Shown here piece after piece: positions 21,793-33,123 of a DNA stretch of 64,000 nucleotides. Below the pieces are notes generated by a model. That model worked only from the letters and a program-made list of their open reading frames with translations, did no database searches and had not been told where the DNA came from. Numbering within the stretch: position 1 is the stretch's first letter; each line of letters begins with the position of its first letter. The DNA is from Lumnitzera littorea (lineage: Eukaryota > Streptophyta > Magnoliopsida > Myrtales > Combretaceae), in the NCBI GenBank assembly GCA_024138015.1, contig JAMXBB010000007.1, positions 71,012,718 to 71,076,717 on the forward strand. The letters run 5' to 3'. The position numbers and the translations under genes are program-made.

Positions 21793-22991
21793 TCATGGAT
21801 AATACAACTTGATTGCATCCGAATTCACTGGTCCTCTTAATTCTGGGCCATCCATCTCTATCAATACTAATGCACCTTCTGATAATACCTTTTTCACCAC
21901 ATAAAGGCCTTCATAATTCAGAGCAAACTTGCCCTTAGGGTCTTTTACGTTTGGTAATACTTTCTTCAACACTACATCTCCTTGTTTGAAGTGCTTTAGA
22001 TGTACTTCCTTATTAGAAGCCCGGATCATCCGTTATTGGTAGCACTGATCATGACATATCACAGCAAGCCTCCTTTTAGCTAAGAGATTCAAATGCTCCA
22101 TTCTCTTCTCCACCCACTTTGCTTCATTGAGTTGAGTTTCTGCCAATACTTGGAACGAAGGTATTCCTACTTCTACTAGTAGTACTGCTTCAGTTTCGTA
22201 CACCAATGAATACGGGGTTGCACCAGTAGAAGTTCTGACTGAGGTTCTATGAGCTATGAGAGCAAAGGGAAGCATCTCATGCCAATCCTTATGTATGATC
22301 GCCATCTTCTCAATGGTTCTTTTGATGTTCTTATTAGCGGCTTCAACGAATCCATTCATTTGAGGTCAATATGGAGTTAAATTTTTGTGATTGATCTTGA
22401 ACTGGCGGCACACTTCATCCATCAACTTGTTATTCAAATTCGTCTCGTTGTCTATAATAATAGACTCGGGCGCACCATATTTTGTAATAATGTCTCTTTT
22501 CAAGAATTTGATCACTACTTCTTTGGTCACCATAGCATATGATGCCACTTTGACCTACTTAGTAAAATAGTCAATTGCCCATTTGAAGCCATTGGCAAAA
22601 TTGGACCAATCATGTCAACTCCTTACACCGAGAAAGGCTAAGGAGCTGACAACACATGCAATTCTTAGGGAAGAGCATTGATTTTATTAGCATACACCTG
22701 ACACAAGAGACAATACCTCACATACTTGATACAATCCAATTCCATCATCATCTAGAAATACCCCATTCTCATGATTTTCCTGGCTCGCATATACCCATTT
22801 ATGTGAAGACCATAAACTCCTTCATGCACTTCTTTTATCAATTTCTCGGCTTCCTTTTCATCCACACACCTTAGCAATATTGCATTTGATGACCTCTTGT
22901 ATAACGTAGCCCTACTAAATAAGAAATGAGTAGCCAACCTTCTTAAAGTCTTTCTATCTTTTCTATCAACATCTTCAGGAAATTCTCCCAT
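21793..22991 (-). pseudogene. Integrase of element B (broken)
   Basis: Inserts the cDNA into the chromosome. Minus-strand order: zinc-binding part (22991-22640) with EVHEGVYGLHINGY and CLLC supplying the HHCC residues; catalytic core (about 22610-22033) with DMIGPI (first Asp), IIIDNETNLNNK (second Asp) and NGFVEAANKNIK (Glu); then HKDWHEMLPFALIAHRTS and STGATPYSLVYETEAV; then the C-terminal domain (22029-21793) with GDVVLKKV, NYEGLYVVKKV and PVNSDAIKLYY. The three catalytic residues are still readable. Stops (one at FTK*VKV, a former Trp site) and frameshifts near 22600, 22550 and 22363 separate the pieces. The wording is that of Tat/Ogre integrases. It has no chromodomain. Confidence 0.92.
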
Positions 22992-23129
22992 TTGAAGTAA
23001 CTTTTTGATATTATGATACCAAGATTCTTTTGTTCCCTTCCCTTCAATTGCAAGGCAAAAAACTGGTTTTTCTTCTACCTAAATCTTCAAGGGCTAAATT
23101 TCTATTTCGTCTGTAACTTTCACCATTAA

Positions 23130-23570
23130 CGCTAATGTAGCCAATACATCAGCAAACCGATTCTGGATCCTTGGAATATAAGTAAATGAAATCTCTTAGA
23201 ATTTTTCAACTAGCGTACTTAAATGTTCGTGATAAGGTATTAATTTCTCGTCCTTCATCTTATATTCCCTTGAGATCTAGAGAATTATAAGGGAAGAATC
23301 TCCGTACACTTCTAATTCTTATATTCCCATATCTAGCTCCATTTTGAGCCCCAAAATGTAAGCTTCATATTCTGCTTTGTTGTTGGTATATGGAAATGTT
23401 AATCTTGCTGCCATAGGAAAATGATTATCCTCAAGTGATACCAATACTACTCCTATCCTACGTCCAAGCATATTGGCTACTCCATCAAAATACATTTTCC
23501 ATCCTAACTTCTCACCACTCAACTCGTTTGCCACCATCAAATTTTCATCAGGAAATCATACGTCTAAACC
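23130..23570 (-). pseudogene. Second (archaeal-type) RNase H of element B
   Basis: Minus strand reads GWKMYFDGVANMLG, then TNNKAEYEAYILGLKM, then LEVYGDSSLII and, near the end, FADVLATLALM. These are the Asp, Glu, Asp and Asp positions of an archaeal-type RNase H placed after the usual retroviral RNase H. Such a tandem of two RNase H domains is characteristic of the Tat lineage. A stop follows LDMGI and further stops occur at former Gln or Trp sites. It removes the RNA strand of the hybrid during reverse transcription. Confidence 0.85.
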
Positions 23571-23589
23571 CTCATCCTTATCTTCTAAT

Positions 23590-24710
23590 GGGTATTTTGC
23601 CAATTAATCAACCATTGCCTACCCCTTAACTGAACTTTGACTTACATACTTAATATCAAACTCAAAGAGTAGCATCTGCTACTTCGATATTCTCCAAATC
23701 AACACCGACTTTTCCACTAAATACCTCAACAGGTCATGTTTTGTCAGCAACTCTATTGAGTAATAGAGAACGTACTGCTTAAGTCTATGCATCACCCATA
23801 CTAAAGCGTAATACGTTATTTCCACTTCTGAGTGCTTTTGCTTACCTTCCATGAATTTCTTCTCAAATAGTATATAGGATGCTCTTTTCTTTCCTTTTCG
23901 TCTTTCTGCCCCAGCATGCATCCCATCGAATCGAGGAGAATCGTTAAATAAAGGATCAATGGCTGTCCCGGTGTGGGAGTAACCAGTAAAGGAGGATTCA
24001 TGAGATATTCTTTGATTTTAGCAAATGCGTGCTCACATTCTTCATCCCACCCTATCACGACATTCTTCCTCAATAGTTTAAACAACAGCTTGCATCTATT
24101 AGTTAGCTGTGATACAAACCAGGTGATGTAATTTAATCTTCCTAGTAATCCTCTAACTTCTTTAATAGTCTTAGGTGCAGATATGCTTATGATCGCCTTG
24201 ACTTTATCTGTGTCTATTTCGATCCCTCTCCTACTAACTATAAAACCCAACAATTTGCCCGAAGTCACTCCAAAAGTTCGCGCAAAATATCTATGTAGTT
24301 TTCATTCTCTTTGGATTTAGTGATCATATCATCTACATAAATTTCGATTTCTTGATGCATCATGTCATAGAATAAGGCAACCATAGCACATTGATAAGTT
24401 GCCCCAGCATTTTTTAACCCAAATGGCATTACACGATAACAAAACATTCCCCAAGTGGTAACAAACATTGTCTTAATTTTATCTTCTTCCACCATTTTAA
24501 TTTGATTATACCCCGAGAAACCATCCATAAACAAGAAAAGATCATTCCTAGCTATATTATCCACTAATACGTCAATATGTGGTAAAGGAAAATTATCCTT
24601 TAGTGTCACCTAGTCAAATCACGGAAATCTCCACAGACACTAACTTTCCTATTTTTCTTCAACACTGGCACCACATTGGCCACCCATTCAAGGTAATCTG
24701 ATATTTTTAT
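23590..24710 (-). pseudogene. Reverse transcriptase and first RNase H of element B (broken)
   Basis: Copies the element RNA into DNA. From 24710: VANVVPVLKKN, VCGDFRDLTR, a frameshift, then DNFPLPHIDVLVDN, LFLFMDGFSGYNQI, FCYRVMPFGLKNAGATYQ and IYVDDMITKS, so the active-site Asp pair (YVDD) is kept. After another shift near 24266 come GFIVSRRGIEID and RGLLGRLNYI (thumb/connection), then GWDEECEHAFAKIKEYL and, after a shift near 23900, the RNase H part with HRLKQYVLYYSIELLTKHD and the usual YVSQSSVKG end at 23620-23590. At least three frameshifts plus stops make it non-functional. Nearest by wording to Ogre/Tat polymerases. Confidence 0.93.
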
Positions 24711-25652
24711 GAATCCAACTTCTTGACTTCTTCTTTAATTTTAAAGAGTAGATCTGGCCTAAATCGTCTAAGCTTTTGTCTTTTTGGTTTAATTTCTTCC
24801 CTGGTTGCAACTTGTGAACCACAATAAACAAGTCTAAACCGAGCATATCTTCATAAGACTAAGCGAAGATATCTAAGTATTCTGATAACAATTGTGATAA
24901 CTTCTGCTTCTAATCATTCGTTAAATCACCACCAATTTTCAAATTTTGTAGATTTTCCTCTGTTCCCAAATTAATCACATCTATTAGTTTGTCAATAATC
25001 ACTTTACCCTGTTCATGTCAATGCCAATTCTCCTAAATTTCGTTTATAGTCTCAATATCATCTCCAACGTCTAACCCAATAAGGCCGAAAGCGATATTGG
25101 TACTTCCATCGTTTACATGCATGAGATATCCATTACGTTCATCATTTTTATCAAATCTTTAGGAGTAAAGGAAAAAGAAAAGGACAACAAATAATTAACA
25201 AGGAAGAATTGATAGGAAGAAAGAAAGGAATTTTATTGAATGAATTAATTCAAATTGTCTGACAAAAAAGACCTAACTAATCGAACTAATTATCAAAATC
25301 GAATGTTCCTAATTAATCTAATTTTGTGTTTCTAGAGAGACCTATTCATGGGAACGGAAAACCAATTGCACAAAAAAACTGGTACGTCGACATCTTCTCT
25401 CTCATTCGGACCGATGTTGCATTACTGAGTCAAAGCCTTAGATAAATTGGCTACTTCAAGTTCTTGAACATCAGCTGGTGCTGGGAATGTCTGACGAATG
25501 TCTGGAAAATTCATGTGAGCATAGTACAGCTGATCCCTTCTTTTACTCCTGGTTTTAGCCTTCATTTCTTGAATCTCCTCTTCAATGGGCTCATATCCAA
25601 GCCTGAACGTTCCAATCTGCTGCTTAAGCTATTTCAAATGACCCTATGCCCC
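24711..25652 (-). pseudogene. Linker between protease and reverse transcriptase of element B
   Basis: Lies in the expected place of the long spacer between protease and the RT palm in Tat elements. I can read only scattered short coding-like stretches, with many stops. The 77-residue plus-strand frame at 25464-25697 is a shadow. Confidence 0.45.
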
Positions 25653-26313
25653 CTATCTTACTTCTTCGATCATACTGACTTCATTAAAAATTTGTAACCC
25701 TAGCTCTTCCAATTCTTCATCCCTAACGTAAGGAATGGTCGTTTCTTTGTAAATCTCATAATCCTGTTCCCTAAGAATAGTAACCAACTGTCCATCAGCT
25801 ATGAACCTCATTTTTTGATGTAAGCTGGACAGAATTGCCCTTGCTGAATGAATCCACAATCTTCCTAACAGAAGATTGAAAGTTCGTGAGATGTCAAGAA
25901 CATGGAAAGGGATAGAAACACCTATGGCCAATTTCGACCTGGAACCCGATTTCTCCAATTATCTTCCGTTTTGATCCATCAAAAGCCCTTATTGAAATCA
26001 AGCTGGGCTTTATTTCAATTGCAACAACTCCAAGTAAATTTAATGTCACTAAAGGACATACATTCAATGATGACCCATTATCTATTAGAACTCAAGCAAC
26101 CACTTTTCTTGCACACTTAACCACTACGAAAAGGGGCTTCGTATGCTGGTCTCCTTCTTTACCCAATTCATCTAGCAAAAATGAGATCTGATCCATTGAA
26201 AATATTAAGTTTACCACTAACCCCAGTTTTTCCATAGAAATCCCTTCAAGTACCTTGACCTCCTTCAAAATTTTAATCAATGCCACTCTATGAGTATTTG
26301 ATGACAACAGCAA
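25653..26313 (-). pseudogene. Aspartic protease region of element B
   Basis: Would cut the gag-pol polyprotein. The minus strand gives LEGISMEKLGLVVNLIF and FVVVKCARKVVA, a TGA stop at a former Arg codon, then VLIDNGSSLNVC (active site as DNG instead of the usual DTG/DSG), and downstream GVSIPFHVLDISRTFNLLLG with RLWIHSARAILSSLHQKMRF. The order active site - LLLGRxWIH is that of Tat proteases. A stop and a frameshift break the region between 26080 and 25960. DNG at the active site has been written in other Tat copies as I recall, so it may not be a mutation. Confidence 0.82.
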
Positions 26314-26541
26314 GCCTATAAAAGAAATCTAGGCCGGTACCTTGGCTAATTGATCCATTATCTTATATTAACTAGCTTTCATTATCTTCTTGGCAACATT
26401 TTGATCTTTATCTTCCGTATCTTCAAAGATTTTTCGAGAAGCCTCTTCCACAATGAATTTCCTCTTGGCTTCCTCATGCCGATCATAAACTCGTCCTGAG
26501 CGGGTAAGCCCACTGACCAAAGGTAATGAGGCCCTAGTCGT

Positions 26542-27170
26542 TTAATTCACTGCTTGGTAATCCAAAGGTGCTACTTTATAATTCTTTAGGGCTATCAAGA
26601 CATTCAAAGCGTTCTTCTTAAGCTTTCCCGATTCCTCAACTTTCTTAGTCTTTCCATCATATTCAAAAATCAGCAGCTTGGGCCCATCTCCAATCATTCT
26701 AACCATCCTAGCCGCCTTCTTAGCTTCCACAATGAGTTTGTCCTCTTCCTTAAATTCTAGATGCCATCCAATGGGCGGGGGCGTCAGTGTATATGGCGGG
26801 TGAATCGGCATAATCCACCAAATACTCAAACTTCCGTGTTCGTTCTCCTAAGGTGTCAACAGTCGGATCCCCGGCTTCATATCTCTTTCTTAGCTCTCTC
26901 TGAGTACTTCTCTTTCGCGGTTTTAGAATTATCATAGCCATGATATCGACTTTCTTCATCTTTCCTTCCTTAAGTAGTCAATATATCACCGGTCTGGTTC
27001 GAGTCCTATCCCAAAGATTCATATCTTGCAAGTACCCAACCTTCTTTAGATTCCATGCTATCTCCTCAATAATGATAGGGAGACTGTCTAGGTCGATTTC
27101 TAGTTCAGAAGCTTCAACAATAATCATATTGATCGAATGTCCATGATTCGATAGAAGGTTATTAGCCACG
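26542..27170 (-). pseudogene. gag-protease linker of element B
   Basis: Three overlapping broken frames: NNLLSNHGHSINMIIVEA (27165-27110), where the Asn-Pro-Leu-x-x-H-x-x-x-x-V-N-M-I wording of Tat polyproteins is recognisable; RKRSTQRELRKRYEAGDP (26920-26865); and GWHLEFKEEDKLIVEAKKAARMVRMIG to about 26690. The last part contains a lysine-rich stretch. No catalytic domain. Confidence 0.65.
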
Positions 27171-27179
27171 TTAGGAGTG

Positions 27180-28463
27180 GGAGTTTGGATGAAATCTAAT
27201 TAAACCAATTTGGCATCAATAAGATCCTAGATTTTATGTCTGAATCTCCAACATTGGTCAGTAGAATGCCCTACTTGCCCCAGGTGATAATCATATCAAA
27301 GCTCCAGGTTATAATCCCTCAATCTTTGCCCTTCTCTCAGTATTTCAAATGTCAAGAGATTCTCCTTCCTTAATCATGTGAGAACCTGACTTAAAGGAAT
27401 GGGAATATGTTTGAACTGTCTTCTTTGTGGGCGGTTGTTCTGATTTAGACTTGGCGGAGGATTAGATCCTCCAGTCATAGCTACTAGGGCTATGGATCTG
27501 ACAAGGTTACTGGTATCGACAATGCCGATAATAGTTTCCTTAGCTTTGTTGGAAAATCTTAGGGGAGGTATCTTCTTTTTAGCTGTTTCAAGATTAGAGA
27601 GCCTCCTAGTAGCAATGGGTTTTTCAATTCGGCTTCTTGAGGCTATAATTTTTACAAAATTGGAAGTAGGGTGCCCAACCAAGTATTGGTAATACGGGGT
27701 TCCAAGAGTATTAGTGAAAGCGAAGGTTAAATCCTTTTCAGTTAAGGGTGGAGTCATCCTAGCTACCATGCCCCTCCATCTTTGGGCATATTCTTTAAAA
27801 TTCTCATTGGTCTTCTTTTGTAGATTGTTCAGATCCTACATAGACGAGGCCACTTCAATGTTGAATTTATATTAGTTATAGAAAACCCGTGCTAACTTAT
27901 CCTAAGTATCAATTTCATTTAGGGCATACCAGGTTAAAGCGGGCCTAGTCAAGCTCTCCTGAAAAGTCTGGACCATCACCTTGTCACACTTCCTATATTT
28001 CCCTCATTTTCCTAATGTATAACCTAGTGTGGAGTTTCGGGCAGCCAATCTAATCGTATTTCTCAAATTCCGGCACCTTAAATCTTTCTAGGAAGTCATT
28101 GTCTTCATAGGTCGGCAAACTAATCATTCCCATTTGCTCAAACCCATTCACCATTTCGAGGGTTTTCATCTTTTCGGTTAACTTCTGCATGACCTTTCTT
28201 TCCATTTCACGATATTTCTCTTTGATCTCGTTCCTCCATACCTCAGCATTAGGGGCTGATTCTTCATCTTCCAGTTCAGAGGGAAGGGTCGTTTCTACAT
28301 TCCGGTTTGGGTTAGCTAGAGATCCTTGTCTGTCGTTAAGGATCCCAATAGCCTGAGTGAGAGCTTGAATCTGTTTGGCCATCTTGTTCATGTTTTCTTC
28401 CAGAGTCACTACTTTTGGGTCAAGCTTGGTTTAATTGATGTTTCTAGTACCCTGAGTCGACAT
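27180..28463 (-). pseudogene. gag of element B
   Basis: Forms the particle that packages the RNA. A start at 28463 reads MSTQGTRNIN followed by a stop, then a long open stretch (28409-28050) with a coiled-coil part (NMNKMAKQIQALTQAIGILN) and GMISLPTYEDNDFLERFKV. The capsid part continues in broken frames to 27769-27374: PPLTEKDLTFAFTNTLGTPY and SNFVKIIASRSRIEK, the pattern of the retrotransposon gag family. The end (27300-27200) has YHLGQVGHSTDQC followed by IXDLIDAKL, a zinc-knuckle-like module with its first Cys changed to Tyr. Stops and shifts throughout. Confidence 0.85.
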
Positions 28464-28842
28464 CCTTGCATTAGAACAAAAGAATATCGAGCTTTTAGTT
28501 GAGTTTGCTCGCTTGGATACTATTTTCAAGATCCTATGTGAAAACCCAAGTTTTAGAATTTTTGGTGAATTAAAGATTTTTTTTTTTGTTTTTTTTTCCA
28601 TTTTTGTGACATTTGTTATTCTGTTGTTGGCCTCTTTTTGTGTGTTTTTTTAAATGTCAAATAAACAAACAAATAAATAATAATAATGAGTAAAAGACTG
28701 CAAAATTAATGAAAATTTTATTTACTAAAGCTACAAATTTATTAATCATAAGATCCAACTTGTACAACGGACTAAGTAAAAGGAAAAGAAAAACTCCTTA
28801 CTAATTTTCAAAAAAAAAAACTTAAATCTTATATCTACAAGA
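28464..28842 (-). other. Spacer between ORF1 and gag of element B
   Basis: AT-rich, with homopolymer runs (28573-28604) and no coding potential. In Ogre elements a non-coding stretch separates ORF1 from gag-pol, which fits here. Confidence 0.55.
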
Positions 28843-30354
28843 GTCGATGGATCTGGTTAGGACAAGCTTCATCAACTTCCCTCATAAGTTTTCGTACCAT
28901 AACATCCCTTTCTCAAATCTTGCTCCTCAAGAATTGATTTTCCTCTAGCAATCTCTCATTTTCCAATCTTAACTCTTCAACGATCCTCTTACTTTCTTAA
29001 AACTAAGCTTCAACTTTAGCTTGTATGGTGTCTTGGTAAGCCCGCTTAGTGGATAAAAGATGTGCTGGATCTAGCTCATGTCTAAATGCATCTAGAGCTT
29101 CATACCGTACTTTCCAGTCTTCTCTAATTGATCATAAATAAACTGCTTGGTGGCTCAGTATTCTCCTTTGCCCCTTAAAGTTCCTACATTAACTATCTTC
29201 TTGACTTCTCTTCGTTCCCACAGCTTCATGAGTTCTGCTAATCATTGGATTAGAGTACTCGTGGGTAGATAAGGATCTTGATAATTTATTATGGCAACAT
29301 CCAAGGAGTCTCTATAGGCTATCTCTTGCAGTAAGCTCAGCTGTCTGATGAAACAAGCTAGGAAATATTCGGTACAACCCGTAATACCAATTAGGGGAAC
29401 TCCTGCATAATCGGTGTACCCTAAGACAACTTGAGTGTAATGGCTCCATTTAGCTATCCACATAAAGTCTACTGGCAACATTTTGCTGACAACTGACACC
29501 CATCCCTTAAACTAAGCTTCATTCGATACCTTGAGGTGGCGGGCAAAGTCATCAATCAGGTCCATATTCTCTGTCAATGACTCTCTAAGAAAATTCCCTC
29601 CATGCCCTTATCTGTAACTAAGAAACCATATGGTAAGGATTATAGGGTTAGCTATGAAATAACCGTACCCTTGCTTCTTCAGGTGGGTAAGTGTCTTGAA
29701 CTGTTTTGCCAATAGCACCAGTATATAGGATTTACCAGCTAGGAATTGAATCACTAGCTCGGCAACCTTATAATAGACCTGACCATATCTGAAAGGAAAC
29801 AGCACTGTTCCAAACATTGCTACAATAAATGCGTTAACCCTCTTTTTGACCCACAATTCATATCCTCCACAAAAGATCTAACAATATTTCTAGTAGGCAT
29901 TTGGGCTTGAAAACTACTCCACCAATCTTAGGATGTTGAGACATTTTTGGCCCTCTAAAGATAAGAATGGGGCCAAGGCTGACTTCTTAACTCCCAACAG
30001 CGTTATAAATATTTTCTCAAGCTGGACTCTGAGATCAAGGATAGCTATGCTTGCTTCGAGAGGCGGGGCACTAAGTAACTGCGAGTATTCTTCTATGGTG
30101 GGTATCAATACATGTAAGCCGAAGTTGAAAGCTACAGATTCTAGATCCCAGTAATGGCTAAGGGCCTGGATTAGAGGCTAATGGAGCTGGACTCACATAA
30201 GGGATATGACCAGCCCGATCTTCTTGTAGACGTGATTTTGCTTAGCAGGTAGAAGCTGGTTCAACCAATTTTTTAGGATGGCTTCGAGGAAATAGTACTT
30301 GTCCAACTAAACTTCATAGACGGGCTTTGAACTAATACTACCCTGACTCTCCAT
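28843..30354 (-). pseudogene. Ogre-type ORF1 of element B (broken)
   Basis: An extra protein ahead of gag, found in the Ogre group; its role is not known. The start is at 30354 (MESQGSISSKPVYEV, then a stop). After ALSHYWDLESVAFNFG comes PTIEEYSQLLSAPPLEASIA and LEKIFITLLGVKKSAL (30108-29914), then WVKKRVNAFIVAMFGTVLFP with GYGYFIANPIIL (29850-29610), then MLPVDFMWIAKWSHYT and DYAGVPLIGITGCTEYFL (29499-29242). The C-terminal part (about 29040-28843) reads as a coiled coil rich in Glu, Leu and Arg, with ELRLENERLLEENQFLRSKI near 28930. The wording resembles the plant DUF7745/mobile-domain-like family that I associate with Ogre ORF1. Several stops and shifts. Confidence 0.75.
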
Positions 30355-31229
30355 TTCTATATTACAAAATGATATAAATGAAATAAAAATGCAATAACTA
30401 TTTACAACAAGGACACTAAATTTAGAATAAAGTTGGATCCGATGTTAATAATTTTGCAACTTTTTCAAATATTTCCTTAAAAATTGCGCAGCCTTTCACT
30501 GACTAAAGGGTAATAAAAAATAAAACACATATAATGCTAAGAATAAAAGATTCACAAAAAAACAAACGTAATCAAATATATAGAAATACAATATGTTACA
30601 CATGCATGCAATGCAATAGGAGTCAGTAATTTAATAAATTGTAGAAATTATGATAAATCGGCAGTCAAAGAACACCCCTATATATAAGTATATTTAAAAT
30701 ATGATTTAATAAAAATGAAACTCGTGTATACTTATATATAAGGGTTAAAAAAAATTAATTGAAAATGGACGATGAACTGACCACAAATTAAATCGAACTC
30801 CTATAATTTAAAAAAAAATAACTACCCCTTTTTCGAAAAGAATGATGCAAGAGGGTAGGGTCTACAGGTCCTAAGCTCTATAGCTTCAAGGCATTCTAAA
30901 GAGAAGTTTGGTGGGCTACATGAAAGCCTGAGTAGGCTCCCCTACCACTGCTAGGCTAGGGTAATGAACCCAACGACCTGAGGGTTACACAATAGCTGCT
31001 CGTTCTAGGTTCCTAAGATGGCTCATGTCCGACAACATCTAAATATACAGATGGTTACTAAAAAAAAAAAAACAACCCTAATTCCCCTAAAGGTCCATTG
31101 GGCCAGGCTTTTTCTTAGGGCCTGCATCGCCAAAAATCTATTAGTACAACTATAGTAAAAAAATAAATAATAATAGAGAAGCCCATCGACTAATTTTCAA
31201 TTTTCACATGGCTAGCCTATCAAGCAAGT
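30355..31229 (-). other. 5' leader of element B
   Basis: Non-coding, AT-rich. Contains the conserved leader block (30846-31050) also seen doubled in A and as a fragment at 15990-16111. There is an imperfect inverted pair of the words cctatatataagtatat (30676-30692) and atatacttatatataagg (30726-30743), which could fold into a hairpin in the leader RNA. Confidence 0.7.
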
Positions 31230-31247
31230 CCCCAATGGAGTCGCCAA
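31230..31247 (-). promoter_or_regulatory. Primer-binding site of element B
   Basis: Minus strand TTGGCGACTCCATTGGGG, three bases inside the 5' LTR. It is of the TGGCGACTCC type that I recall as complementary to tRNA-Arg in Ogre elements. The site in A differs at a few positions. Confidence 0.75.
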
Positions 31248-31250
31248 TTC

Positions 31251-33118
31251 TGTCGAACCCTATTTCGATTTCCTTAATTTAACCTATATCAAGCCCAGTT
31301 CACTTAATATAAATTACTCGATATTAAACTAAGGAAAAGAAAATCTATTTTAAAGAAAAAATGGAGTCACCAACCGGTTCAACCGGTAAAAATAAAATTA
31401 GGGTTTTCAGGTGGAAAAACCCTAATTTGATCACTAGTTTTCGAATATTCTAAAAATATTGATTTTTTAAAAAATTAAACCAGGAAAACCGGGTTCGGAG
31501 GCTAACTTATTAAAAATAAGTCACCATGTGAAAATTAAAAAAATTTGATGGGCTTTTATTTTTATAATTTTCTAACAATATTAAAATATACCTAATTAAG
31601 AAAAGTAACTAAAAATGATTTTTTTATTACGAAAGGGGACTAAAAATGATTTTTTAATAGTTGTTTCAAAAGTGCCTACATACTCGTTAATTGAAATCAA
31701 ATCGACTATAGTTCTCTTTTTTTTTTTATTTTTAGTGAGTGAGTTAATTTTATATTGAAAACCGAGCTAGGTTTATATTTTTTATCAATTTATTATTTAA
31801 AAAAAACTTAAAAAATCTAATTTTTCTAAATTAAATAAATAAAAACCCTAACTAACTATCTTAAAAAAAAAACTCAATTTAGATTTTTTTATTATTTAAA
31901 AAAAACTAAGTGCCAAAAATATATTTTTAATAAAAATGATTTTTTCAGGAAAACCTTAATTTAACAAAAATTGAAAAATAAATAATAATAAAAAAACTGC
32001 ACTTAAACACAAAAAATTAATTAATAATAAAAATAAATAACCAATAAAGAAAATTAATAAAAATAAACAAAATAAAATAAAAATTAAAAATGGGAAACTT
32101 ACCTAACGTTGGATCGTCAATGTTATGTAGTGATGGGCAATATTAGGCGTGCACAAGTGAGACAGTGTACAAGAGCCTAAGCGGCATGGGCATGCATTTA
32201 GGCAGTGAAGGCGTGCGCTGGACGAGCACGAGTGAGCGTGGGCATGAGCCTAGGTGGCGTGGGTATGCGTTTGGGTGGTGAAGGCGTGTGTTAAGTAAGT
32301 ACGGACGAGCATAGACGTATACCAGGAAAGCGAGGGCGAGTTAGGGGCGATACTAAGTAAGCGTGGGTGTGCACTGGGCGAATACGAGTGAGCGAAGGCA
32401 AGGTGTTGGGTGAGCACGGGCGATGGAGTGGGCGATAATGGCGGCAATGTGGGGCAACTGGGTGGCGACTCCAACGATGTAGGCGATAGCGTGGGCAACA
32501 GCGTTGGGCAATTAGGCAATGACTTCGACGATGTAGGTAGTAGTTATGGCATGCATGTACAGTGGTGATACGATGGTAGTTGTGGTGGTGGGTGTGGTAG
32601 TGTGCGATGGTATGTGTGGTGGTGTATGGTGACAGCGCATGTGGTATGCCATATGGCGGTACGTATGGTGTGGATGGTAGCATGTAGAGTTGTGCATGGA
32701 GTGTATGGTGTTTTTAGGTATGTGTAATTAAAAAGAAAAACCCTCTTCTTCTCTCCAAATCCCTGGCCAACATGTTATTTACAAACTCAAAATCAAATCT
32801 TTCGTATCAAGATTGTGATTCTTCCAAGATTTACCTTAGCTTCTAGAAACCCTAGTTAGCTCGGGCTTTTCTTTCCAGGCCCAACCCAATCTAAGTTAGC
32901 CCGATAATTTCTTAATCTAATTAAACAAACTAATTAATTTAGCCCATCTCACTACTTGATCTAATAACTCAACTTACTTCAACTTGACATGACTTAACTT
33001 GCTATAACCTAACTTAATTTTCTTCTTTCCTTTATTTTTTATTTTTTTTATTTTTTATTTTATTAACCTAGCTCAATTAACAAAATTTAAAAAAATTGAC
33101 AAAAATGAGATGTCTACA
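31251..33118 (-). repeat. 5' LTR of element B (1868 bp)
   Basis: Begins tgtcgaaccctatttcg and ends gagatgtctaca. Colinear with the left LTR; the difference in length (203 bases) is mainly due to fewer minisatellite units and shorter homopolymer runs. Confidence 0.93.
32105..32705. repeat. GC-rich minisatellite inside the 5' LTR of B
   Basis: Counterpart of 19565-20275, with gcgtgggcatgagcctaggt, gagcacgagtgagcgtgggc and gcgaaggcaaggtgttgggt. The run of aggcatacatca-type units present in the left LTR is shorter here. Frames of 61-130 residues on the minus strand (32250-32697) are Pro/Ser/His/Thr repeat translations and not genes. Confidence 0.78.
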
Positions 33119-33123
33119 AAACA
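33119..33123. repeat. Target-site duplication of element B, right copy
   Basis: AAACA, identical to 18651-18655. Confidence 0.9.

Larger units (their letters stand above)
18656..33118 (-). mobile_element. Element B: full-length Ogre-like (Tat) LTR retrotransposon, 14.5 kb, inactive
   Basis: Two LTRs (18656-20726 and 31251-33118) with TG...CA ends, a 5-bp target duplication, primer site, polypurine tract, and on the minus strand the order ORF1 - gag - protease - reverse transcriptase - RNase H - second RNase H - integrase. An extra ORF before gag, a second RNase H of archaeal type, length near 14.5 kb and a TGGCGACTCC-type primer site together point to the Ogre group of the Tat lineage. Every coding domain carries stops or frameshifts, so the copy is dead. 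It is inserted at AAACA in sequence that, on the right side, is element C. Confidence 0.95.
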
